64,000 nucleotides of DNA from DATKZS01 sp035527835 [NCBI: bacterium]. GTDB lineage: Bacteria; RBG-13-61-14. Position numbers and translations under genes: made by a program. Under the pieces are notes generated by a model. The model was not told where the DNA came from, did no database searches, and saw only the letters and a list, made by a program, of their open reading frames with translations. The number at the start of each line of letters is the position of its first letter. Positions within the stretch are counted from its first letter, which is position 1. The stretch lies in contig DATKZS010000196.1 in assembly GCA_035527835.1 (NCBI GenBank), positions 1-64,000 on the forward strand, written 5' to 3'. Below, one piece after another: positions 7,021 to 15,351 of the stretch.

Positions 7021-9303
7021 ATGCCCGACCTTGCTCCATCCGCGTCCTGCCTGCCCCAGGCCATGGCCCTGCTGGCCGCGGCCTGGGCCGCGGCAAGACT
7101 CCTCATCCTGCACGCTCCCGTGATCTTTTTCGCGCTGGCCGCCGGCCGGGCCCTGTATCGCGGCGGCGAGCGGCTCCCGGTCTTGGTCTCGGCGATGGTG
7201 ATCTATTTCCTCGCCCTCTGCCTACCGTTATGGGCGGGGCCCAGGCTGTCGTTCTGGTGGCTCGCGGCGTGGGCGGCGGCGTACGGAGTAATGGGAATCG
7301 CCATCAGGCTATGGGAGGCGCGCAAGGCGGATGCGCGGGCTGAAAACCCGGGCCGCTCCGGAATCGCGCCCGACCCGGCTACGCAGGGCGGCGTCATCAC
7401 CATCGCGCTCCTTTTGACCGCCCTGCTCGCCACCGGGATTTTTGACCCGCGCTTCGACCACGACCCCCTCACCTATCAGCTTTACTTCGCGGCCACGTGG
7501 CTCCATGACGGCCGCGTCTCCATCGTGCCCACTCCCTTCGGCGACCCGTCCCAGGCCTACGGCCCCGCCCTGGCCTCGATGTATTACCTCTGGCTCATGG
7601 CGCCCATCGGCAACGACATGCTGGCGCAAGCCGGGCAGTGGCCGTTTTTACTGCTCACGGTCCTGGCCGCGTGCGGACTGGCCGATGAGCTCGGCGCCGG
7701 CGAGCGCCGCGCCTTTCTCGCCGGGCTCTTCATCTTCATGGCGCCGCTCACGGTTTACGAGGGCCGGAGCGCGCTCTCCGACCTCGCAACGGCCGGCTTT
7801 TTCGCATCGTCCTTGTATTTCCTGGTCCGCGCCGGCCGCGTGCGCAAGCCCGTGGACCTGGCGCTCGGGCTCCTGGCCGCGGGGCTGATGGCCGGCTGCA
7901 AGTTCACGGCCGCGCCCCTCCTCGTCCTCCTCCTGCCGCTCCTCGGTTTCGCGGGCTTGCGCGCTCGCGGCCGAGGGGCCTGGGCCGCGTGGCTTGCCGG
8001 TATCGCCGCCGCCATGGCCGGCGGCGGAATCTGGTGCGCCCGCAACTGGCTCATCGCCGGCAACCCCTTTTTCCCCATCAGCATCTCCGTCATGGGCCAT
8101 GAAATTTTCCCCGGGCTTTACGGCCGCGAGCAGATGTTAAGCTGGGTGTTCCACCAAGAGGGAATGCGGGCCTGGCGGGACGTGATGAGCGCTAATTTCT
8201 CGCCGCTGCTGCTGGGCCTCGGCGCGCTGGCGCTCATTGGTCTCGTGGCGATGCGGGCCGGGATGGCGCGTCCCGCCATCATCTACATGGCGCTCCTGCC
8301 GCTCCTTATTGACCGCATGTACTGGGAGGTGATGCCCTTTCAGGTGGACCGCTTCTGGATCCCCGCCGTCCCGGTCCTGGCCGCGGCCCTGGCCGCCGCA
8401 AGCTCATGGCGCTGGCCCCTGGCCGTTGCCGCCCTGGCCCTGGCCTACGCCGGCCTGTTCATCTTCCCGGTTCCCGAGATTCCAGGCCCCGATACCCTGC
8501 TCTGGATCAAGATCGCCCTGCCCTTCTCAGCCGCCGCGGGCTTGGCCCTGGCCTTTGCTTACCGCCGGCTTTGCCAAGCGGCCTCGAAAAAAAGCCCGGC
8601 CACAACGCCATCCGCCTGGCCGCATCCGCCCGCGTTGTCCATTGTGGCCGCGGCATTTTTCTTTCTCATCACCGCGGCGGGCCTCCGCTCCTACGAGTAC
8701 CGCCGCGCGGCCGCGCTCTCCGGCCTGAAGTCCGGCCCGGGCTGGCTCGCGCTGCCCTGCTCCGCCGGCGGCGCCACCGTGGCCTACACCGGCGCCAATA
8801 TGCCCTACCCGCTCCTGGGACCCCGGCTCCAAAACCGCGTGGAGTACGTGTCGCCCTCCGGCCGCGTCATGCCCCTGGACCACGAGCTGTTCCGCGACAT
8901 GGGCCGCCAGGCCCCGCGCTTCCAGACCCCGGAGCCCATGCTCTCCGGACTCTCCCTGGCTAAGGAGCAATGGGCGCACGGCGTGGCCGCCTCCGGCGCC
9001 GATTACCTGTTCGTGACGAGGCTCAGCCGCAACGCGCTGCTCAACACCGCCCACGACCCGGACGGCTGGCCCCTCGAAGACTCCTGGGCCCGATCCGCGC
9101 CCCGCGCCTTCCCGCCAGTGTACCAGGACCGGTTCACCAGGATTTACCAGGTGGACCGATCCGCTCCACTCTCCCTTCCCGACAAGAAAACCGACCGCCC
9201 CGCCGACGCCATCGCCGCCTGTTCCTCAGCCGCCAACCCCGACTGCCCCCGATTCTTCCCCCTCGCCCCCATGGCCCTCCGCTCCATCCAAACCAGCCCA
9301 TGA
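7021..9303 (+). CDS. Multi-pass membrane protein, GT-C glycosyltransferase-like
   Basis: A 760-residue inner-membrane protein with roughly a dozen hydrophobic segments and a C-terminal soluble domain (about 560-760). The first periplasmic loop holds acidic residues in FDPRFDHDPLTYQLY, followed by a Trp/His segment. That resembles GT39-type transferases, which use polyprenyl-phosphate sugars on the periplasmic side. Overall family similarity is weak and the substrate is unknown. The C-terminal domain contains PVYQDRFTRIYQV, which is typical of hypothetical proteins in this superfamily. A second, unrelated-looking member lies at 20414-21874. A pair of hairpins follows about 210 bases downstream. 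Confidence 0.72.
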   Translation: MPDLAPSASCLPQAMALLAAAWAAARLLILHAPVIFFALAAGRALYRGGERLPVLVSAMVIYFLALCLPLWAGPRLSFWWLAAWAAAYGVMGIAIRLWEARKADARAENPGRSGIAPDPATQGGVITIALLLTALLATGIFDPRFDHDPLTYQLYFAATWLHDGRVSIVPTPFGDPSQAYGPALASMYYLWLMAPIGNDMLAQAGQWPFLLLTVLAACGLADELGAGERRAFLAGLFIFMAPLTVYEGRSALSDLATAGFFASSLYFLVRAGRVRKPVDLALGLLAAGLMAGCKFTAAPLLVLLLPLLGFAGLRARGRGAWAAWLAGIAAAMAGGGIWCARNWLIAGNPFFPISISVMGHEIFPGLYGREQMLSWVFHQEGMRAWRDVMSANFSPLLLGLGALALIGLVAMRAGMARPAIIYMALLPLLIDRMYWEVMPFQVDRFWIPAVPVLAAALAAASSWRWPLAVAALALAYAGLFIFPVPEIPGPDTLLWIKIALPFSAAAGLALAFAYRRLCQAASKKSPATTPSAWPHPPALSIVAAAFFFLITAAGLRSYEYRRAAALSGLKSGPGWLALPCSAGGATVAYTGANMPYPLLGPRLQNRVEYVSPSGRVMPLDHELFRDMGRQAPRFQTPEPMLSGLSLAKEQWAHGVAASGADYLFVTRLSRNALLNTAHDPDGWPLEDSWARSAPRAFPPVYQDRFTRIYQVDRSAPLSLPDKKTDRPADAIAACSSAANPDCPRFFPLAPMALRSIQTSP

Positions 9304-9511
9304 TGCCCCAACACCCGCAGATGCGGCCCAGGGGCTGCGGGCGCCCTTGCAGGTCTTCACCCCTACCAATTATTGCATACGCGGATCAGGGGGAGCGGGT
9401 GCCCTCACCCGCGCTCACCCGCGTCTCAAAATTTTTATCTTGACCTGGAACCCAACCGCCACTCCGTTGTCTATTAACTATCCCCGAAAGGAAGCCAAAC
9501 CCTTTCATCAG

Positions 9512-9553
9512 CACAACCGCCCCGGGTAACCCGCCTGGGGCGGTTGTGTTTTT
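9512..9553. terminator. Rho-independent terminator-like hairpin 1
   Basis: The 12-bp stem CACAACCGCCCC / GGGGCGGTTGTG is followed by a T run (GTTTTT). It is preceded at 9482-9510 by CCCCGAAAGGAAGCCAAACC, which recurs before hairpin 2. Confidence 0.7.
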
Positions 9554-9641
9554 ATGAATCTCATGCATTTTTCTGAAACCTTTGTTCAGAAAATGAATCT
9601 AAATAAGTGAATCCCCGAAAAGAAGCCAAACCTTTTCATCA

Positions 9642-9683
9642 TGCAACCGCCCCCGGGAAGTTCCCAGGGGCGGTTGCATTTAT
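9642..9683. terminator. Terminator-like hairpin 2, duplicate of hairpin 1
   Basis: The 12-bp stem TGCAACCGCCCC / GGGGCGGTTGCA is followed by TTTATA. The preceding block CCCCGAAAAGAAGCCAAACC (9613-9632) matches the one before hairpin 1, so the whole 70-base unit is duplicated at a spacing of about 130 bases. Confidence 0.6.
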
Positions 9684-9721
9684 AAGCATTTCAATAAGTT
9701 ATAGCGACGATGGACCATTCA

Positions 9722-9848
9722 AGCAACCAAGAGCTCGCACAGAGACACTGAGGCACAGAGATTTATGGGGTTTCAATAAGACTGTTCCGGTCTTTTCATC
9801 AAAAAAACCAATTAAAACCTCTGTGTTCTCTGTGCCTCTGTGCGAGAT
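9722..9848. repeat. Inverted CACAGAG triple-word repeat
   Basis: The left arm (9729-9760) reads CACAGAG, CACTGAG, CACAGAG with short spacers. The right arm (9819-9848) is the reverse complement with CTCTGTG words. The two can pair into a stem of about 30 bases around a 60-base loop. Confidence 0.75.
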
Positions 9849-9904
9849 CCCCCTCTCCTGATTCCATTCCGGGCATTTTTTGTAAAAATTTCGTGCTTCC
9901 CCGC

Positions 9905-9932
9905 TTGCTTTTTCCGCGGGAATGACTATAAT
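9905..9932 (+). promoter_or_regulatory. groESL promoter
   Basis: TTGCTT (9905-9910) and a perfect TATAAT (9927-9932) with a 16-base spacer. The predicted start point falls at the edge of the CIRCE operator. Confidence 0.75.
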
Positions 9933-9941
9933 GACCACAGA

Positions 9942-9969
9942 TTAGCACTCTACTAGGGGAGAGTGCTAA
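9942..9969 (+). promoter_or_regulatory. CIRCE operator (HrcA-binding site)
   Basis: Perfect CIRCE arms TTAGCACTC (9942-9950) and GAGTGCTAA (9961-9969). The spacer counts as 10 bases instead of the canonical 9. It directly follows the promoter, so HrcA binding would block transcription of groES-groEL until heat shock. No hrcA is in the window. Confidence 0.92.
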
Positions 9970-10021
9970 TCCGTTCTTAGGACTATCAAACCGGAAAAAT
10001 ACGGGAGAAAGGAGTAAAGCT

Positions 10022-10348
10022 ATGAAAATCAAGCCGTTACAAGACCGCGTACTGGTGACCAGGATCGAGAAGGAGGAAAAGACGGCCGGAGGGATCATCA
10101 TCCCGGACACGGCCAAGGAAAAGCCCGCGGAGGGCAAGATCGTGGCGGTGGGCCCGGGCAAGACCACTGACGAGGGCAAGGTGATCAAGTTGGACGTCAA
10201 GGTCGGCGACCACGTGCTGTTCGCTAAATACGGCGGGACCGAGGTCAAGGTTGACGGGGTCGAGTACCTCCTGATGCGGGAGGAAGAGATCCTGGGCGTG
10301 ATCGAGGGATCGGGCTCCCATAAAGATTCCAAGAAGAAAAAGAAGTAA
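10022..10348 (+). CDS. groES: Co-chaperonin GroES
   Basis: A 108-residue GroES, the heptameric lid of the GroEL folding chamber. The first residues [10 protein letters not shown], the mobile-loop region [14 protein letters not shown], and [18 protein letters not shown] followed by [13 protein letters not shown] are all classical. It is longer than the usual 95-97 residues because of a charged tail (HKDSKKKKK), which is unusual for GroES and probably disordered. AGAAAGGAG precedes the ATG. It is first in an operon with groEL, 26 bases upstream of it, controlled by the CIRCE/TATAAT region. Confidence 0.98.
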   Translation: MKIKPLQDRVLVTRIEKEEKTAGGIIIPDTAKEKPAEGKIVAVGPGKTTDEGKVIKLDVKVGDHVLFAKYGGTEVKVDGVEYLLMREEEILGVIEGSGSHKDSKKKKK

Positions 10349-10356
10349 TTAAATAA

Positions 10357-12036
<1,680 letters not shown>

Positions 12037-12063
12037 TTACATCCGCGAAACCTCGCCAACCAA

Positions 12064-12091
12064 GGCGGGCCCTCGGGCCCGCCTTTTTTTT
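12064..12091 (+). terminator. groESL rho-independent terminator
   Basis: GGCGGGCC / GGCCCGCC stem with a short loop, followed by eight T residues, 27 bases after the groEL stop. Confidence 0.92.
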
Positions 12092-12224
12092 GCGCCGTGT
12101 CCACTGCCGTCAAATCCAGGCCACGGAGCCCGTTTCCCCAAAAATTTTTACCCTGTTTCGTCACGGTGTCCAACAAAATCCGCGGCTTGCCCGCCAGGGC
12201 CCCATTTTCTGTGGCCCAAGGGCT

Positions 12225-12304
12225 GGGACGCGGAGGCACTTTCGCGGCCCAATTCCCAGGCCCCTGTGGCCTGCGGTCCGGGCCGCAAAAACGCCTCCGT
12301 GTCC
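12225..12304. repeat. Imperfect inverted repeat in the gene-free 12.1-12.4 kb stretch
   Basis: The arms read GCGGAGGCACTTTCGCGGCCC (left) and the complement of CACGGAGGCGTTTTTGCGGCCC (right), around a GC-rich loop. No gene or known element is visible between 12092 and 12420. The sequence does not fit the word-repeat families. Confidence 0.5.
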
Positions 12305-12429
12305 TAACCATCAGGCCACCCGCGTCCTATAATCCAGGCCACGAAATGACGCACCGAAACCGGCCCTTAAATTTACTTTTTTGACCCAACCATTCATTTT
12401 TCGTAGAGCCATTCTCACCTCGGAAAAAT

Positions 12430-12765
12430 AGTAGCAAGTAGCCAGTAGCCGGTAGCCAGGGCTCAAACCCCAAACCTCAAACCCCAAACCTCCCTCATGC
12501 CCCCCTACTATTCGCAAACTGGTCGCACCGAAAAGGAAAAAAAGTAATGGTCCAAGGAAAGGGAGTAGCCAGCAGCCAGGGAGAAGATAAAAAAGGCTTG
12601 AGGTTTGAGGTGTGAGGTTTGAGATTGGAGGCTTAAGATCGGGATGTTAACCACAAACCCCAAACCCCAAACCTCAAACCTTTCTTCCCTCCTTCGTGCC
12701 CTTGGTGTCTTCGTGGTTCAATTCTCTTTCCTCAAACCTCAAACCCCAAACCTCAAACCTCATTT
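12430..12765. repeat. Clustered heptamer arrays (AGTAGCC and AAACCTC words)
   Basis: Heptamers AGTAGCA/AGTAGCC/GGTAGCC (12430-12460) pass into AAACCCC/AAACCTC words (to 12494). A second AGTAGCC block follows at 12563, then TTTGAGG words and AAACCTC words to 12765. A CTTCGTGGTTCAATTCTC segment in the middle recurs at 13140, 13215, 14800 and 15045. No gene is present. Confidence 0.75.
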
Positions 12766-12770
12766 TCCCC

Positions 12771-12857
12771 TTGACATCGAACCATGAAGGGATATACTGG
12801 ACCGAGAATCGCGGGAAGGAGAAGGAAAGGCCGGATGGTGAGCGGAAGAAAATATGA
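12771..12857 (+). repeat. Promoter-like dispersed repeat, copy A
   Basis: TTGACA (12771-12776), a 16-base spacer, TATACT (12793-12798), then a purine-rich leader with GGGAAGG and GGAAAGG blocks ending at an ATG (12854). One of five related copies in this window. It has no conserved gene behind it. Confidence 0.7.
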
Positions 12858-12930
12858 ACCACAAAGGCACAAAGAACACAAAGAAAAAAACATTCTTCCC
12901 CCTTCGTGCCCTTTGTGCCTTGGTGGTTAA
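12855..12930. repeat. Inverted CACAAAG triple-word repeat
   Basis: The left arm is CACAAAG-G-CACAAAG-AA-CACAAAG. The right arm (12902-12930) is the complement with CTTCGTG and CTTTGTG words. It lies directly downstream of promoter-like copy A. Confidence 0.75.
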
Positions 12931-12991
12931 ATTCTTTCTCTTCCCTGGCTACCGGCTACTTGCTACTGGCTACTTTTTCCCCACTTTTTGC

Positions 12992-13139
12992 TTGACATGG
13001 AAGCAGGAAGGGATATTCTGGCAGAGAGATTACGGGAGGGGATGGACAGGAAAGGCAGGATGGGGAATGGGACCGGAAAGCGGCGGGCGCGGGGAAGAAT
13101 GATGAGGCTAATGTTAAATGTTAAGACCTGACCCCAATC
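12992..13139 (+). repeat. Promoter-like dispersed repeat, copy B (full length)
   Basis: TTGACA (12992), a 16-base spacer, TATTCT (13014), a purine-rich leader, and a tail with ATGTTAAATGTTAAGACCTG ahead of ACCCCAATC. It is collinear with copy E over about 147 bases. The tail resembles REP units recognised by RAYT transposases. Confidence 0.7.
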
Positions 13140-13336
13140 ACTTCGTGGTTCAATTCTCTTTCCTCAAACCTCAAACCTCAAACCTTTCTTCCCCCCTTCG
13201 TGCCCTTGGTGTCTTCGTGGTTCAATTCTCTTTCAACAAACCCCCAACCTTTCCTCCCGGGATATTGATGTCCCCGATCCCGTCCAACCCTTGATACCAC
13301 AGGGTATCATGGTTGCGGATCATGGGACCATCGTCT

Positions 13337-13873
13337 TTATCCGCCCATGGCCTTGACCGCTTCCACGGACCATTGCAGAGCGCCATCAAAGGCCTCGCGG
13401 GTCAGGTCCGCGCGCGAGAGGCTAAGGACCAGGGAATGGCTGGGAAGATAAAACATTACGGAGATGATGGCCTTCGAGAGCAAGGGCAGGCCCTCACGCA
13501 CCACCGGCAAGGACAAGCTTGAGTAGTCCTCTGAAACAGGATGGACCGCAAAGATATAATTCCCAGCCAGCTCCGTACCGGCCAGTCCGGGAATCTGGGC
13601 CAGGTCCTCCTCCGGATCAATCTCATCGTCCTCCCGGCGCCGCTCCAGCTCGATGATTTCTTCCCCGTCCGGGTCCTTCACCTCTCCCACGGTCAGATAC
13701 CAACGCTTGGCCTTTTTGGGCAGGTATTCCAGGACGACCTTGCTCATCCCCGCGCGGCCTTCCATCCGCCTCTCCTGCGTCCCCTCCACCGGTTTTAAAT
13801 CATACGCCGCCACGAGCTCGGCCCACAATGGATCGCCGCTGAACAGAACCTGAATCTTCTCCCGGATACCCAT
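13337..13873 (-). CDS. Conserved-looking hypothetical protein
   Basis: A 178-residue soluble, acidic protein I do not recognise. Its middle contains a very acidic loop (ELERRREDDEIDPEEDLA) flanked by beta-type segments such as KRWYLTVGEVKDPDG and GNYIFAVHPVSEDYSSL. The C-terminal part is helical. There is no signal peptide, membrane segment or catalytic motif. The start at 13873 follows AAGGAGGG at about ten bases. The frame is open 45 codons further upstream, but that stretch has no ribosome site. Third-position GC and codon use match the host genome, so it is probably a genuine resident gene in an otherwise repeat-rich stretch. Confidence 0.65.
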   Translation of the reverse strand: MGIREKIQVLFSGDPLWAELVAAYDLKPVEGTQERRMEGRAGMSKVVLEYLPKKAKRWYLTVGEVKDPDGEEIIELERRREDDEIDPEEDLAQIPGLAGTELAGNYIFAVHPVSEDYSSLSLPVVREGLPLLSKAIISVMFYLPSHSLVLSLSRADLTREAFDGALQWSVEAVKAMGG

Positions 13874-14072
13874 TTGGTTTCGGCCCTCCTTGATTTTTCC
13901 TCGCCAGGAATGCAACAACATCCCCTGACCAATGGCGCGGACAATCTTGTCCGCTGACAACCTATTGTACATCGCGACCAAAATAACGCCGCCTCGGTGA
14001 AACCGCAAGCTGGAACGCAGTATCCAAACCTCCCCCTCCCCAAGCTGCCGGCTGCTTTTTTTCTTTTTCCGC

Positions 14073-14100
14073 TTGACATGGAATCAGGACGGGATAGACT
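14073..14100 (+). promoter_or_regulatory. Promoter-like repeat, copy C, driving a toxin-antitoxin pair
   Basis: TTGACA (14073-14078), a 16-base spacer and TAGACT (14095-14100). The transcription start would fall near 14107, eight bases before the ATG, giving a very short leader containing AGGGG. This is the only one of the five copies with a gene directly behind it. Confidence 0.7.
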
Positions 14101-14114
14101 GGCAGGGGATTACG

Positions 14115-14417
14115 ATGACGATCAAGGAGATTCAAGATAAGATCAAGGCCGGCAGCCACCGCTATTCGGACCATGCGGTGAAAAGAATGATTAAAAGGTC
14201 AATTGAGGACCATGAGGTTGAGCAGGCTGTTTTAACGGGAGAGATCATAGAAGAGTACCCCCGCGATAAGTATTCTCCCAGCTGCCTGGTTTTCGGAACC
14301 ACGGACAAGGGGAGGCCCTTGCACGTCCAGGTTTCATTTCCGCCCCAAGTTGTTATAATAACCGTATATGAGCCGGATCAAGATGAATGGACGGATTATC
14401 GGGTCAGGAGGAGGTGA
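14115..14417 (+). CDS. DUF4258 protein, probable toxin of a type II pair
   Basis: A 100-residue DUF4258 protein. It shows the family pattern: an N-terminal helix, then YSDHAVKRMIKRSI with His and Arg residues typical of RelE-like RNase folds, then IIEEYPRDKYSPSCLVFG, and a beta hairpin LHVQVSFPPQVVIITVYEPD ending in DYRVRRR. DUF4258 genes are commonly paired with MqsA/YgiT-like antitoxins, as here, where the partner begins seven bases downstream. RNase activity is inferred from fold and context, not shown. The short leader places translation immediately behind a repeat-derived promoter. Confidence 0.82.
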   Translation: MTIKEIQDKIKAGSHRYSDHAVKRMIKRSIEDHEVEQAVLTGEIIEEYPRDKYSPSCLVFGTTDKGRPLHVQVSFPPQVVIITVYEPDQDEWTDYRVRRR

Positions 14418-14423
14418 AGCAAC

Positions 14424-14666
14424 ATGAAATGCGTATTCTGCGGCGGCCAAACCAAAAGCCAAAAAGTGACCTTTGTTGATGACGAGCAAGGCAAATACCT
14501 GGCGGTCGAGAACGTACCCGCCCAGGTCTGCACCAGGTGCGGAGAAAAAACCTATGACCCCGAAACCACCAGGCTCCTCCTCGACTACGCCCGCAACCGC
14601 CGCCACCCCGCCAAAACCTTTAACATGCCCGTCTTCGACTTCGAAAAACCCGGCGACAGGCCATGA
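14424..14666 (+). CDS. YgiT-type zinc-finger (MqsA N-terminal-like) antitoxin
   Basis: An 80-residue protein with a four-cysteine zinc site, CVFC at 3-6 and CTRC at 36-39, separated by a beta-rich segment. This is the YgiT/MqsA N-terminal fold. Full MqsA also carries a C-terminal helix-turn-helix DNA-binding domain, which is missing, so it may neutralise its partner without strong autoregulation. GGAGGTGAAGCAAC precedes the ATG. It lies seven bases after the DUF4258 gene and is surely co-transcribed. The order toxin first, antitoxin second is usual for this class. Confidence 0.85.
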   Translation: MKCVFCGGQTKSQKVTFVDDEQGKYLAVENVPAQVCTRCGEKTYDPETTRLLLDYARNRRHPAKTFNMPVFDFEKPGDRP

Positions 14667-14679
14667 GCGGGCCTTAAGG

Positions 14680-14852
14680 AGTAGCCGGCAGCCAGTAGCC
14701 AGGGAAAAGCTTAAGACTTGAGGCTTGGGGCTTGAGGCTTGAACCACAAACCCCAAACCTCAAACCACAGACCTTCCTTTCTTCCCTTCGTGCCTTCGTG
14801 GTTCAATTCCCCCTCTTCAACCACAAACCCCAAACCTCAAACCACAAACCTC
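14680..14852. repeat. Heptamer arrays (AGTAGCC, TTGAGGC, AAACCTC words)
   Basis: AGTAGCC-type words (14680-14703), then CTTGAGG/CTTGGGG words (14715-14740), then AAACCCC/AAACCTC words, a CTTCGTG segment and another AAACCTC run. Three word types follow one another in under 180 bases. Confidence 0.72.
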
Positions 14853-14861
14853 ATTTTATGC

Positions 14862-14953
14862 TTGACATCGAACCAGGAAGGGATATACTGGACCGAGAAT
14901 CGCGGGAAGGGATGGACGGGAAAGACGGGATGGGGAGCGGAAGAAAATATGAA
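14862..14953 (+). repeat. Promoter-like dispersed repeat, copy D
   Basis: TTGACA (14862), a 16-base spacer, TATACT (14884), and the same purine-rich leader as copy A, ending in an ATG (14949) that enters a CACCAAG/CACGAAG word stretch. No conserved gene follows. Confidence 0.7.
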
Positions 14954-15103
14954 CCACCATGCCACCAAGATCACGAAGAACAATAAATCATCCTTCTTCC
15001 CTTCGTTCCCTTGGACTTCGACGAGCTCAGTCGAGTCGTGCCTTCGTGGTTCAATTCTCTTTCTTCCAACCCCAAACCTCAAACCACAAACCTCATTTTT
15101 CCC

Positions 15104-15251
15104 TTGACATTGAACCCGGAAGGGATATACTGGCGGAGAAATTACGGGAGGGAATGGACGGGAAAGGCGGGATGGGGAACGGGACCGGAAAGGGGAGCGC
15201 GGGGAGAAGAATGAGAAGGATAATGTTAAATGTTAAGACCTGATCCCAATC
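15104..15251 (+). repeat. Promoter-like dispersed repeat, copy E (full length)
   Basis: TTGACA (15104), a 16-base spacer, TATACT (15126), a leader and the same ATGTTAAATGTTAAGACCTG tail as copy B. It ends about 100 bases before the AT-rich gene. A TATAAT at 15330 may be that gene's own -10 box. Confidence 0.7.
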
Positions 15252-15351
15252 CCATGCCAATCCCCATGCCAATCCCCACCACCAATCCCCACCAACAGCC
15301 CCTTGAGACCAGAAGCCGCTTTTTCCAAATATAATTAGAGAGGGTAGGAAA

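Noticed and set aside
7021-9303. O-antigen ligase identity for the large membrane protein
   Set aside because: Acidic loop placement and soluble C-terminal domain fit GT-C enzymes better than ligases, but I could not settle a family, so the call was left broad.
12092-12420. Structured RNA or tRNA downstream of groEL
   Set aside because: No cloverleaf, riboswitch core or conserved RNA motif could be recognised; only one imperfect inverted repeat is visible.
12430-12765. CRISPR array
   Set aside because: Repeats are 7 bases with no unique spacers of constant length, and there are no cas genes in the window.
12854-13102. Open frame of 82 codons starting at the end of promoter-like copy A
   Set aside because: It is read entirely through repeat words and the next repeat copy; similar frames occur at 14739-15107. 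No conserved protein features or ribosome site.
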